Shown here one piece after another: positions 56,643 to 64,000 of a DNA stretch of 64,000 nucleotides. The translations under genes were made by a program, and so were the position numbers. The stretch is from Arthrobacter sp. Marseille-P9274 (lineage in GTDB: Bacteria; Actinomycetota; Actinomycetes; Actinomycetales; Micrococcaceae), in NCBI RefSeq assembly GCF_946892675.1, contig NZ_CAMPOV010000001.1, forward strand, positions 2,640,033 to 2,704,032, given 5' to 3'. Every line of letters starts with the position of its first letter. Position 1 is the stretch's first letter. Below the pieces are notes generated by a model. That model was given only the letters and a program-made list of their open reading frames with translations. It did not search any database and was not told the DNA's origin.

Positions 56643-59535
56643 CACGACGGCTCCCTTCGGGGTCGAAAAGTACGGGTTCTGCGATGACGACGTCCACGAG
56701 CTTCCCGTCCAGCGGGGCCTGCAGCGTCTCTCCGATGCGGTTGCGGCCGTTCTTGACCAGGGCCAGCCCGAAGGACCGGCCCAGCGCGGCGCTGTGGTAG
56801 CTGGAGGTCACGTGGCCCTCCATCGGCACCGATGCTTCGGCCGGGGCGATCCGGGTGCCCTGGTTGACCAGCTGGGCCCCTTCCGGCAGCCGGAAGGACT
56901 TGTCGACCGGCAGCACGCCGACCAGCTGCTTGCGGTCCTCGCGGACGTTGTCGGTGCGCGAGTAGGAGCGCTTGCCCACGAAGTCCTTGGCCTTGGAGAC
57001 GATCCACTCCATGTTGGCGTCCTGCGGGGTCACCGTGCCGTCCGTATCCTGGCCGACGATGATGAAGCCCTTTTCGGCGCGCAGCACGTGCATGGTCTCG
57101 GTGCCGTACGGGGTGATGTTGAACTCGGCCCCGGCCTCCGCCACCGACTCCCAGACATGCAGTCCGAACCAGGCGGGCACGTTGATTTCGTACGCCAGTT
57201 CACCCGAGAAGGACACCCGGGCGATCCGGGCCGGAACCCCGGAGGCCAGCGTGGTGTCGCGGAAGGCCATGAACGGGAACGCCTCGTTGGTGACGTCCAG
57301 TCCCGGTGCCAGCTTGGCGACGACGGCGCGGGACTTCGGTCCGACGACGGCCACGGTGGACCACTGCTCGGTCACCGAGGTGGCCACGACGTCCAGCTCA
57401 GGCCACTCGGTCTGCAGCCATTCCTCGAACCAGTCCAGGACCTTTGCGGCGCCGCCGGTGGTGGTGGTGAGCAGGAAGTGGTCCTCGGCCAGCCGCATCA
57501 CGGTGCCGTCGTCGAAGACCATGCCGTCCGGAGTGCACATGACGCCGTAGCGGCACATCCCGACCTTCAGCTTCGTGTAGCCGTTGGTGTAGATGCGGTT
57601 CAGGAACTCCGCCGCATCCTTGCCGCGGATCTCGATCTTGCCCAGCGTGGTGGCGTCCATGAACCCGACGGAATCGCGGACGGCGGCGCATTCGCGCAGC
57701 ACCGCGGTGTCCATGTCCTCGCCCGGCTTCGGGAAGTACCAAGGCCGCTTCCACTGCCCGACGTCCTCGAACAGGGCGCCCTGGGCTACATGCCACGGGT
57801 GGATCGAGGTGATGCGGGCCGGGTCGAACAGCTCGCCGCGCTTGCGGCCGGCCACGGCGGCGAAAGCCACCGGGGTGTAGGGGGCGCGGTACGTCGTGGT
57901 GCCGATCCCTCCGATGTCGCCGCTCTTGAGCGCGTGCCCGATCACGCCGATCACGTTCACGCCCGACGTCTTGCCCTGCTCGTCGCCGGTCGAGATGGAG
58001 GTGTAGCGCTTCACATGCTCCACGCTGCGCATGCCGGCGCCGGTGGCGCGCAGCACGTCCTTCACGCTCTGGTCGCGGTGCAGGTCCACGAAGTGGGCGG
58101 AGAAGTCCTGGCCGGTTCCCGGCACCAGCCACAGCTGGCGGAACACGCCCGCGGCGGCGCGGCGGACTTCCTCGGACGGCGCGACGACGGTGTCCCCGGA
58201 GACCGGGAAGCCCGAGGCCTTTGCTGCGGTGCGCCCGGCCACGAGGCCCTCGAGCACGCAGCTGTCCGTGTCGTAAGTGCCGTTCAACGCACCCGCCACG
58301 TGCTGGTTGGCCACCGGGGCCACCGGCACGAAGGCGGCGAGGGCGTCATCCCAGCGGGACTTGCCCTGGCGCTGGCTGTGCAGGTGGATGGTCGGGGTCC
58401 AGCCGCCGGAGACGGCCAGCAGGTCGGTTTCGATGCGGCGGACTTCGCCGGTCGGGGTGCCGGCATCGTCGATGGCGCTGACGCTGACGGCGGAAATACG
58501 CTCGGCCCCTTCCGTGTCCACCACGGCGGACCCGGTGATGACCTCTATGCCGGCGTCGCGGACCGCCGCGGCCCGGGCGGACAGCTCGGCGCGGGCGTCG
58601 ACGACGGCGGCAACCTGCACGCCGGCGGCGGCCAGGTCCTCCACCGCGTCGTAGACGCTGTCATTGGTGGTGAAGAAGACCACGTTGCGGCCCGGTGCCA
58701 CTGCGTAGCGGTTGACGTAGGTGCGCACCGCGCCGGCGAGCATGACTCCCGGCCGGTCGTTGTTCTCGAAGGTGATCGGCCGCTCCAGCGCGCCCGGGGC
58801 GAGGACGACCTGCGCGGCCCGGATGTGCCAGAGCCGGCTGCGGGAGACGCCTTCCGGCGCCTCGCCGGCATGGCCGGTGCGGTTCTGGTTGGCCAGCAGG
58901 TAGTTGGAGTCGTAGGAACCGAAAGCCACGGTGCGCTTCAGCAGCGTGCAGTCCTCGGCGGCGGCCAGTTCGGCCAGCACCTCGGCAGTCCACTCCTGCG
59001 CGGGCTTGCCCTCGATCAGGGCCTGCGGCTGGGCCAGCAGCGAGCCGCCGAACTCGGCATCCTGTTCGATCAGGATGACGCGGGCTCCGCCGCGGACAGC
59101 CTCGCGGGCCCCGGCCAGTCCGGCCGGGCCGGAACCAACGACGACGACGTCGGCGTGCACGTACTTCTTGTCGTACCGTGCGGTGTCATCGCGGGGGTCC
59201 AGAGTGCCCAGGCCGGAGAGGAAGCGGGCGTTCAGGCCCTCGCGCAGCGCAACCGTGGTGGCGGTCAGCATGGACTCGTCGACCGGGTTGGCCGGTCCGG
59301 ACGCGGAGACGTGGATCAGCGCGTTGGTCTCCTCGACGCCGGCGCTCATGATGCCGCGCGGGCGGCCCAGGTACATCGAGTTGCCGCAGCGCAGCACCCC
59401 GTTGGCGAGCAGGGCGCTGGCCACGGTGTCGCCTTGGTAGCCGGCGTAGGACTTGCCGTCCACGGTGAAGGTCAGCTCGGCGCCGCGGTCGATACGGCCG
59501 CCTTCGGCCAGGCGGTGGGACTGTGTGGTGCTCAC
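56635..59535 (-). CDS. soxA: Sarcosine oxidase subunit alpha
   Basis: A 966-residue subunit of heterotetrameric sarcosine oxidase. An N-terminal 2Fe-2S-like domain ([20 protein letters not shown]) is followed by an FAD/NAD-binding domain ([13 protein letters not shown] near 130). The C-terminal 380 residues form a GcvT-like tetrahydrofolate-binding domain ([31 protein letters not shown]) that converts the methylene unit to 5,10-methylene-THF. The GTG start overlaps the soxD stop (GTGA). Usual length for the family. Confidence 0.97.
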   Translation of the reverse strand: MSTTQSHRLAEGGRIDRGAELTFTVDGKSYAGYQGDTVASALLANGVLRCGNSMYLGRPRGIMSAGVEETNALIHVSASGPANPVDESMLTATTVALREGLNARFLSGLGTLDPRDDTARYDKKYVHADVVVVGSGPAGLAGAREAVRGGARVILIEQDAEFGGSLLAQPQALIEGKPAQEWTAEVLAELAAAEDCTLLKRTVAFGSYDSNYLLANQNRTGHAGEAPEGVSRSRLWHIRAAQVVLAPGALERPITFENNDRPGVMLAGAVRTYVNRYAVAPGRNVVFFTTNDSVYDAVEDLAAAGVQVAAVVDARAELSARAAAVRDAGIEVITGSAVVDTEGAERISAVSVSAIDDAGTPTGEVRRIETDLLAVSGGWTPTIHLHSQRQGKSRWDDALAAFVPVAPVANQHVAGALNGTYDTDSCVLEGLVAGRTAAKASGFPVSGDTVVAPSEEVRRAAAGVFRQLWLVPGTGQDFSAHFVDLHRDQSVKDVLRATGAGMRSVEHVKRYTSISTGDEQGKTSGVNVIGVIGHALKSGDIGGIGTTTYRAPYTPVAFAAVAGRKRGELFDPARITSIHPWHVAQGALFEDVGQWKRPWYFPKPGEDMDTAVLRECAAVRDSVGFMDATTLGKIEIRGKDAAEFLNRIYTNGYTKLKVGMCRYGVMCTPDGMVFDDGTVMRLAEDHFLLTTTTGGAAKVLDWFEEWLQTEWPELDVVATSVTEQWSTVAVVGPKSRAVVAKLAPGLDVTNEAFPFMAFRDTTLASGVPARIARVSFSGELAYEINVPAWFGLHVWESVAEAGAEFNITPYGTETMHVLRAEKGFIIVGQDTDGTVTPQDANMEWIVSKAKDFVGKRSYSRTDNVREDRKQLVGVLPVDKSFRLPEGAQLVNQGTRIAPAEASVPMEGHVTSSYHSAALGRSFGLALVKNGRNRIGETLQAPLDGKLVDVVIAEPVLFDPEGSRRDG

Positions 59536-59852
59536 TTCGCGGCTCCTTCCTTGTTGTTCTCTGCCTGGCGCAGGGAGGCCAGGTCCGGGCGGGGTTCGCC
59601 GCTGCGGTAAACGGCCTTGAATTCGTAGGTGACGGTGTCGCGCACGGCGTTGAACCAGCGGCGGCAGCCACCGCTGTGGACCCAGCGCTCGGCGAACAGG
59701 CCCTTGGGGTTGTCGCGGTAGAACAGGTACTCGGCCCATTCCTTGTCGGTCAGCTGGCTCGGGTCCTCGGGGTAGGCCACGTGGGCCTGGCCGCCGTAGT
59801 GGTACTCGGTCTCGTCCCGCGGGCCGCAGTTGGGGCATTCAATGAGGATCAT
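59532..59852 (-). CDS. soxD: Sarcosine oxidase subunit delta
   Basis: A 106-residue SoxD subunit. [12 protein letters not shown] at the N-terminus and [17 protein letters not shown] hold the zinc-binding Cys/His residues. AGGAATC lies upstream of the ATG at 59852. It is structurally required in the heterotetramer. Confidence 0.96.
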   Translation of the reverse strand: MILIECPNCGPRDETEYHYGGQAHVAYPEDPSQLTDKEWAEYLFYRDNPKGLFAERWVHSGGCRRWFNAVRDTVTYEFKAVYRSGEPRPDLASLRQAENNKEGAAK

Positions 59853-59871
59853 GGTGAGGAATCCTTACGTC

Positions 59872-61089
59872 TTAGTGGGCGACGGCGGCGGCGCCGTGCT
59901 CGTCGATCAGGTGGCCGGTCTCGAAGCGGTCCAGCGCGAACGGGGCGTTCAGCGCGTGTGCTTCACCGGTGGCGATGGTGTGCGCGAAGGTGTAGCCGGC
60001 GCCCGGGGTGCCCTTGAAGCCGCCGGTCCCCCAACCGCAGTTGACGAACACACCGTCGACCGGCGTCGTGCTCACGATCGGTGAGGCGTCCAGGGTGGTG
60101 TCCACGATGCCGCCCCACGTGCGCAGCAGGTGCGCCCGGGCGAAGATCGGGAAGAGTTCGACGGCGGCGGCCATCTGCTCCTCGATCACGTGGAAGGCGC
60201 CGCGCTGGCCGTAACCGTTGTAGCTGTCGATGCCCGCGCCCATGACCAGTTCGCCCTTGTGCGCCTGGGAGACGTAGACGTGCACGTGGTTGGACATGAC
60301 CACCGTCGGGTGGACCGGCTCGAACAACTCCGAAACCAGGGCCTGCAGCGGGTGGGACGAGATCGGCAGGCGGAAGCCGGCGAGCTCGGCCAGCACGCTG
60401 GAGTGGCCGGCGGCGGCCAGGCCGACCTTGTCCGTGAGGATCCGGCCGCGGGAGGTTTCGACGCCGACAACGCGGTTGCCGTCCTTGATGAAGCCCGTCA
60501 CCTCGCAGTTCTGGATGATGTCCACGCCCATCTCGTCGCACTTGCGGGCAAAGGCCCAGGCGACGTGGTCGTGCTTGGCGATACCGGCGCGCGGCTGGTA
60601 AGTCGCGCCCATGACCGGGTAGCGGATGTCGTCGCCGATGTTGACGATCGGGCAGACTTCCTTGACCTGCTCAGGGGTCAGCCATTCCGCGTCCACCCCG
60701 TTGAGCTTGTTCGCCTCGACCCGGCGGACCGACTCGCGGACGTCACCCAGCGTGTGGGCCAGGTTGAGCACGCCGCGCTGGCTGAACAGGAAGTCGTACT
60801 CGAGTTCCTCGGGCAGCTGCTCCCAGAGCTTGAGGGAGTGCTCGTAGATGGCGGCGGACTCGTCCCAAAGATAGTTGGAACGGATGATCGTGGTGTTGCG
60901 GGCCATGTTCCCGCCGGCCAGCCAACCGCGCTCCAGGATGGCGATGTTCTTCATCCCGTGGTTCTTGGCCAGGTAGTAGGCGGTGGCGAGGCCGTGGCCG
61001 CCGCCGCCGACGATCACGGCGTCGTAGGAAGACTTCGGCTCTGGGTTCCGCCAGAGGAAATCCGGATGCTCAGGCAACAGATCAGCCAT
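59872..61089 (-). CDS. soxB: Sarcosine oxidase subunit beta
   Basis: A 405-residue flavoprotein that oxidises sarcosine to glycine and a methylene unit. [16 protein letters not shown] (26-41) is the FAD site, and His173 in AKHDHVAW is the residue expected to carry covalent FMN by homology to the Arthrobacter/Corynebacterium enzyme. The C-terminal [17 protein letters not shown] binds FAD. The start shares one base with the glyA stop (TAATG type). The complex lies in the cytoplasm. Confidence 0.97.
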   Translation of the reverse strand: MADLLPEHPDFLWRNPEPKSSYDAVIVGGGGHGLATAYYLAKNHGMKNIAILERGWLAGGNMARNTTIIRSNYLWDESAAIYEHSLKLWEQLPEELEYDFLFSQRGVLNLAHTLGDVRESVRRVEANKLNGVDAEWLTPEQVKEVCPIVNIGDDIRYPVMGATYQPRAGIAKHDHVAWAFARKCDEMGVDIIQNCEVTGFIKDGNRVVGVETSRGRILTDKVGLAAAGHSSVLAELAGFRLPISSHPLQALVSELFEPVHPTVVMSNHVHVYVSQAHKGELVMGAGIDSYNGYGQRGAFHVIEEQMAAAVELFPIFARAHLLRTWGGIVDTTLDASPIVSTTPVDGVFVNCGWGTGGFKGTPGAGYTFAHTIATGEAHALNAPFALDRFETGHLIDEHGAAAVAH

Positions 61090-62369
61090 TACTCGGCTCC
61101 GTTCAGGTTCGGGTACAGGGGGAACTTGTCGGCCAGGACGCCAACCCGCCCGCGCAGCTCGCTGGCGAGCTCCTCGGTCAGCTCGTGCGTCAGGGCCGTG
61201 GCGATAATGTCGGCGACCTCGGCGAACTCCGCGGCGCCAAAGCCGCGCGTGGCCAGCGCCGGGGTGCCGATCCGCAGACCGGAGGAAACCATCGGCGGGC
61301 GCGGGTCGAAGGGGACGGCGTTGCGGTTGACCGTGATGCCGACCCGGTGGAGCCTGTCCTCGGCCTGCTGGCCGTCCAGCTCGGAGTGGCGCAGGTCCAC
61401 GAGCACCAGGTGCACGTCCGTGCCGCCGTTGACCAGGCTGATCCCGGTGTCAGCGACGTCGTCCTGCAGCAGCCGGTCCGCGAGGATCCGGGCTCCTTCC
61501 AGGGTGCGCTGCTGGCGCTGCTTGAAGTCCTCGGAGGCGGCGAACTTGAACGCGACGGCTTTGGCCGCGATCACATGCTCCAGCGGTCCGCCCTGCTGCC
61601 CGGGGAAGACAGCCGAGTTGATCTTCTTGGCCAGCTCCTGCTTGGAGAGGATGACGCCGCCGCGCGGGCCGCCGAGGGTCTTGTGGGTAGTGGTAGTAAC
61701 GACGTCGGCAAACGGCACCGGGTTCGGGTGCAGCCCCGCGGCCACCAGGCCGGCGAAGTGGGCCATGTCCACCATCAGGTAGGCGCCGACCTTGTCCGCG
61801 ATCCGACGGAACTCGGCAAAGTCGAGCTGGCGGGTGTAGGCGGACCAGCCGGCCACGATCAGCTTGGGCTGGTTTTCCACGGCGAGCCGCTCGACCTCGG
61901 CCATGTCGATGCTGTGGTCCTGCTCGGAAACGCCGTAGGACACCACGTTGTAGAGCTTGCCGGAGAAGTTGATCTTCATGCCGTGCGTCAGGTGGCCGCC
62001 GTGGGCCAGGTCCAGGCCGAGGATCGTGTCGCCGGGGTTCAGCAGCGCGAACATCGCGGCGGCGTTTGCCTGGGCGCCCGAGTGCGGCTGCACGTTGGCG
62101 GCCTCCGCGCCGAAGAGCGCCTTCACCCGGTCGATGGCCAGCTGCTCGATCACATCAACGTGCTCGCAGCCGCCGTAGTACCGCCGGCCCGGGTATCCCT
62201 CGGCATATTTGTTGGTCAGGACGGAGCCCTGGGCTTCCATCACGGCGCTCGGCGCAAAGTTTTCTGAAGCGATCATCTCCAGCGTGGACTGCTGGCGCTC
62301 AAGCTCGCGTCCGATAGCGGCTGCGACCTCGGGGTCCGCCGCGGCCAAGGTAGTTGACAGATTCGTCAC
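61089..62369 (-). CDS. glyA: Serine hydroxymethyltransferase
   Basis: A 426-residue PLP enzyme joining glycine and 5,10-methylene-THF to serine. [25 protein letters not shown] and the PLP lysine Lys230 in [14 protein letters not shown] are present, and the length is usual. It is first in the operon glyA-soxBDAG-sdaA-purU, so it is probably a catabolic paralogue that uses the products of sarcosine oxidase. The promoter region holds ACTGATATATCAGT. Confidence 0.97.
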   Translation of the reverse strand: MTNLSTTLAAADPEVAAAIGRELERQQSTLEMIASENFAPSAVMEAQGSVLTNKYAEGYPGRRYYGGCEHVDVIEQLAIDRVKALFGAEAANVQPHSGAQANAAAMFALLNPGDTILGLDLAHGGHLTHGMKINFSGKLYNVVSYGVSEQDHSIDMAEVERLAVENQPKLIVAGWSAYTRQLDFAEFRRIADKVGAYLMVDMAHFAGLVAAGLHPNPVPFADVVTTTTHKTLGGPRGGVILSKQELAKKINSAVFPGQQGGPLEHVIAAKAVAFKFAASEDFKQRQQRTLEGARILADRLLQDDVADTGISLVNGGTDVHLVLVDLRHSELDGQQAEDRLHRVGITVNRNAVPFDPRPPMVSSGLRIGTPALATRGFGAAEFAEVADIIATALTHELTEELASELRGRVGVLADKFPLYPNLNGAE

Positions 62370-62410
62370 GATCCGGCCTCTCCTCTAAGAACTGAAAAAA
62401 CTTATGTTCG

Positions 62411-62424
62411 ACTGATATATCAGT
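62411..62424. promoter_or_regulatory. Perfect palindrome ACTGATATATCAGT, GntR operator candidate
   Basis: A 14-bp perfect palindrome in the 150-bp divergent region, 42 bp from glyA and 96 bp from the GntR gene. It overlaps the likely promoter of the sarcosine operon. FadR/VanR-type GntR proteins bind such short palindromes. Confidence 0.65.
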
Positions 62425-62519
62425 GATGTTTGAAATGGTATGCTGTGGATCACAACGAGTCAATAGCAATAAAATGTGACTCCGAAGCAGACAGCCGGAC
62501 AGCACCCGAGGAGCAAATC

Positions 62520-63194
62520 ATGAGCGTAACCGCCGCTGCGGCAGAGGCAACTGACGCGGCCCTATCGCTCGCCGAGCGCGCGTACCGCGGCTTGCGGGAC
62601 CGGCTGATCATGCTGGACATCCGGCCCGGCGAACCCATCAACGACGGCCAGCTCGCGGCAGCCCTGGGCATTGGACGCACCCCCGTCCGCGAAGCGCTGA
62701 AGCGGTTGGAGCTGGACCACCTCGTCGTCTCGTATCCGCGCCGCGGCACCTTCGCCACCATCGTGGATATCACCGCCCTGGCCGACGTCTCGGAACTGCG
62801 CCGCGTCCTCGAGCCGATGGCCGCCCGAAAGGCGGCACACAGCGCCAACACCGCGATGCGGCAGGAGCTGTCCGTTTTGGCAGAGGACATCCAGCGCCTC
62901 GACGAGCAGGGCATCGACAGGGCCTCGGACCTGATGCGCTACGACCTGAGCGTGCACCGCAGCATTTACCACGCGGCCGGAAACCCGCATCTGGAGGAAA
63001 CCCTCATCCGCCTCGACAACCTGGCCACCCGCATCTGGTGCCTGGTCCTGGATAAGGTGCCCTCGGTCACCGGCCACATCACCGAGCATGTCCAACTGCT
63101 GGAAGCCATTGTCGACGGCGACGCGGACCGGGCGGCGGACCTCGCACTGGAGCACATCACCAGTTTCGAGGAGACCATCCGCAAAGTGCTGTAA
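62520..63194 (+). CDS. GntR family regulator, FadR (FCD) subfamily
   Basis: A 224-residue regulator with winged helix-turn-helix at about 20-85 (RLIMLDIRPGEPINDGQLAA; GIGRTPVREALKRLE), then an FCD effector domain whose metal/ligand residues include DLSVHRSIYHAAGNPHLEE and HITEHVQLLEAIVDGD. GAGGAG lies six bases before the ATG. It is divergent from the sarcosine operon and is its likely regulator. Confidence 0.92.
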   Translation: MSVTAAAAEATDAALSLAERAYRGLRDRLIMLDIRPGEPINDGQLAAALGIGRTPVREALKRLELDHLVVSYPRRGTFATIVDITALADVSELRRVLEPMAARKAAHSANTAMRQELSVLAEDIQRLDEQGIDRASDLMRYDLSVHRSIYHAAGNPHLEETLIRLDNLATRIWCLVLDKVPSVTGHITEHVQLLEAIVDGDADRAADLALEHITSFEETIRKVL

Positions 63195-63274
63195 CAAAAT
63201 ACAGACTTCCTTCTGTGGCCTGTGTGAGGCGAATCACTTATCGTTGCTGATACGTCACGGACCAGGAGGATGCA

Positions 63275-64000
63275 ATGCCCCAGGACCATTCGGCCACAGA
63301 TGCCGCAGTCAGCACGGACATCGAACAGCAACTGCAACCCATCCCCGAGGACTCCCGCACTTCCAGAGTGTCGGGCCAGTTCTGGATTTGGGCCGGCGCC
63401 AACCTCGCCCCGATCAATTGGGTGCTGGGGGCGCTGGGCATCAATCTCGGCCTGGGCTTCGCCGACACCATCACGGTCCTGGTCCTCGGCAACCTCATCG
63501 GCATGGCCCTGTTCGGCTTCTTCGTCCTGCTTGGCCAGCGCACGGGAGCGACGGGCATGGTCCTGGCCCGCGCAGCGTTCGGCCGCCGGGGCAATTACCT
63601 TCCGGCCGCCATCCAGGCGACGCTCGGCATCGGCTGGTGCGCCATCAACACGTGGATCATCCTGGATCTGGTGATGGCCCTGTTCGGCAAGCTGGGCTGG
63701 GTGGATCCCGACCAGCCGAACTACGGATGGAAGATCGCGGTCGCCGCGGGGCTGATGGCCCTCCAGGTCCTCATCGCCTTCTTCGGATACAAATCGATCG
63801 CCGCTTTCGAGCGCTGGACCGTCCCGCCCACCATCCTGGTCCTCTCGGCCATGTCTGCGGTTGCCTGGTTCGGCATGGACATCGACTGGACGTACGCGGG
63901 CCCTCCCGGCGAGATCCTCGCCGGAACCGAGCGGATCGCCGCCATGAGCGCCGTCATGACGGCCATCGGTATCGGCTGGGGCATCACCTGGTTTACGTAC
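63275..64000 (+). CDS. NCS1-type purine/cytosine permease family transporter, cut by the window edge
   Basis: The first 242 residues are visible. The N-terminal hydrophilic part is followed by FWIWAGANLAPINWVLGALG, a motif typical of NCS1 (codB/Fur-like) permeases, and by further helices with GYKSIAAFERW. It lies 80 bp after the GntR gene on the same strand. Substrate may be a nucleobase, hydantoin or a related compound; a link with sarcosine-yielding compounds such as creatinine derivatives is only guessed from position. AGGAGG lies five bases before the ATG. Confidence 0.88.
   Translation, partial: MPQDHSATDAAVSTDIEQQLQPIPEDSRTSRVSGQFWIWAGANLAPINWVLGALGINLGLGFADTITVLVLGNLIGMALFGFFVLLGQRTGATGMVLARAAFGRRGNYLPAAIQATLGIGWCAINTWIILDLVMALFGKLGWVDPDQPNYGWKIAVAAGLMALQVLIAFFGYKSIAAFERWTVPPTILVLSAMSAVAWFGMDIDWTYAGPPGEILAGTERIAAMSAVMTAIGIGWGITWFTY

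Noticed and set aside
56152-59610. A plus-strand open frame of over 1100 codons opposite soxA
   Set aside because: Its translation is low-complexity and reflects the codon bias of the very well conserved soxA and soxG genes on the other strand.
62370-62519. Glycine riboswitch before glyA
   Set aside because: The 150-bp gap lacks the aptamer consensus and is too short for the usual tandem form; a GntR-type palindrome explains control better.

Overview
The window is high-GC actinobacterial chromosome, most like Arthrobacter sensu lato (Micrococcaceae). The signs are a DUF4193 protein, a CarD-type RNA polymerase regulator, a desferrioxamine-type siderophore operon, a heterotetrameric sarcosine oxidase operon of the Arthrobacter/Corynebacterium type, GTG/TTG starts with strong AGGAGG-type ribosome sites, and several apparently leaderless genes. 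I see no rRNA, tRNA, phage, complete insertion sequence or CRISPR array. Two genes are cut by the window edges: aconitase at the left and an NCS1-type permease at the right.

Layout. 1-6.7 kb: aconitase (3' end missing), a general-stress SDR, a MarR-like regulator, an encapsulin nanocompartment operon (encapsulated ferritin plus shell), DUF4193, an M50-type membrane protease and DoxX. 6.9-16.6 kb: DUF488, a thioesterase, a pRiA4b ORF-3-like protein, divergent TetR and CarD genes with tandem palindromes between them, an App1-type phosphatase, a copper-only SodC-like lipoprotein, an FMN reductase sharing operator boxes with doxX, and an Lrp/D-amino-acid dehydrogenase pair. 16.8-24 kb: a non-canonical Nramp transporter and a four-gene hydroxamate siderophore operon (desABCD) with an IdeR/DtxR-type box. 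24-37 kb: two related acidic disordered proteins, LapA, a GlgC-like enzyme, a SWIM/SNF2 helicase, YchJ, a hydrolase, a small PIN toxin-like pair, a long inverted repeat, a RecB-like nuclease/helicase fusion, and flavoproteins. 38-39 kb: a c-di-AMP (ydaO-yuaA) riboswitch in front of an M23 peptidase.

39-50.5 kb is catabolic and metal-related. A LigM-type tetrahydrofolate O-demethylase converges on a methylenetetrahydrofolate reductase-like gene and a frameshifted mycothiol-dependent enzyme; their promoters share a 17-bp motif. An orphan vsr follows. Next is a probable guanidino-compound (arginine/4-guanidinobutyrate) module: a TPP enzyme, a ureohydrolase, an XRE-cupin regulator and a sodium/solute symporter. 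The ureohydrolase and symporter units carry almost identical promoter-operator modules. Two DUF202 proteins precede a yybP-ykoY manganese riboswitch that controls an erythrin-VIT fusion transporter.

51-64 kb: a TetR/MFS efflux operon, then a one-carbon operon glyA-soxBDAG-sdaA-purU that turns sarcosine into glycine, serine, pyruvate and formate. It is divergent from a FadR-type GntR regulator, with a perfect 14-bp palindrome between them, and the NCS1 permease lies next to the regulator.

Two themes recur: metal homeostasis (ferritin compartment, siderophore, Nramp, Mn-riboswitch exporter, Cu-SOD) and one-carbon/nitrogen catabolism. The best candidates for new biology are the duplicated promoter-operator modules, the manganese-riboswitch control of an erythrin-VIT fusion, the paired operator boxes, and the pair of disordered proteins with a shared C-terminal motif. 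All calls are from reading the sequence; no database search was possible.
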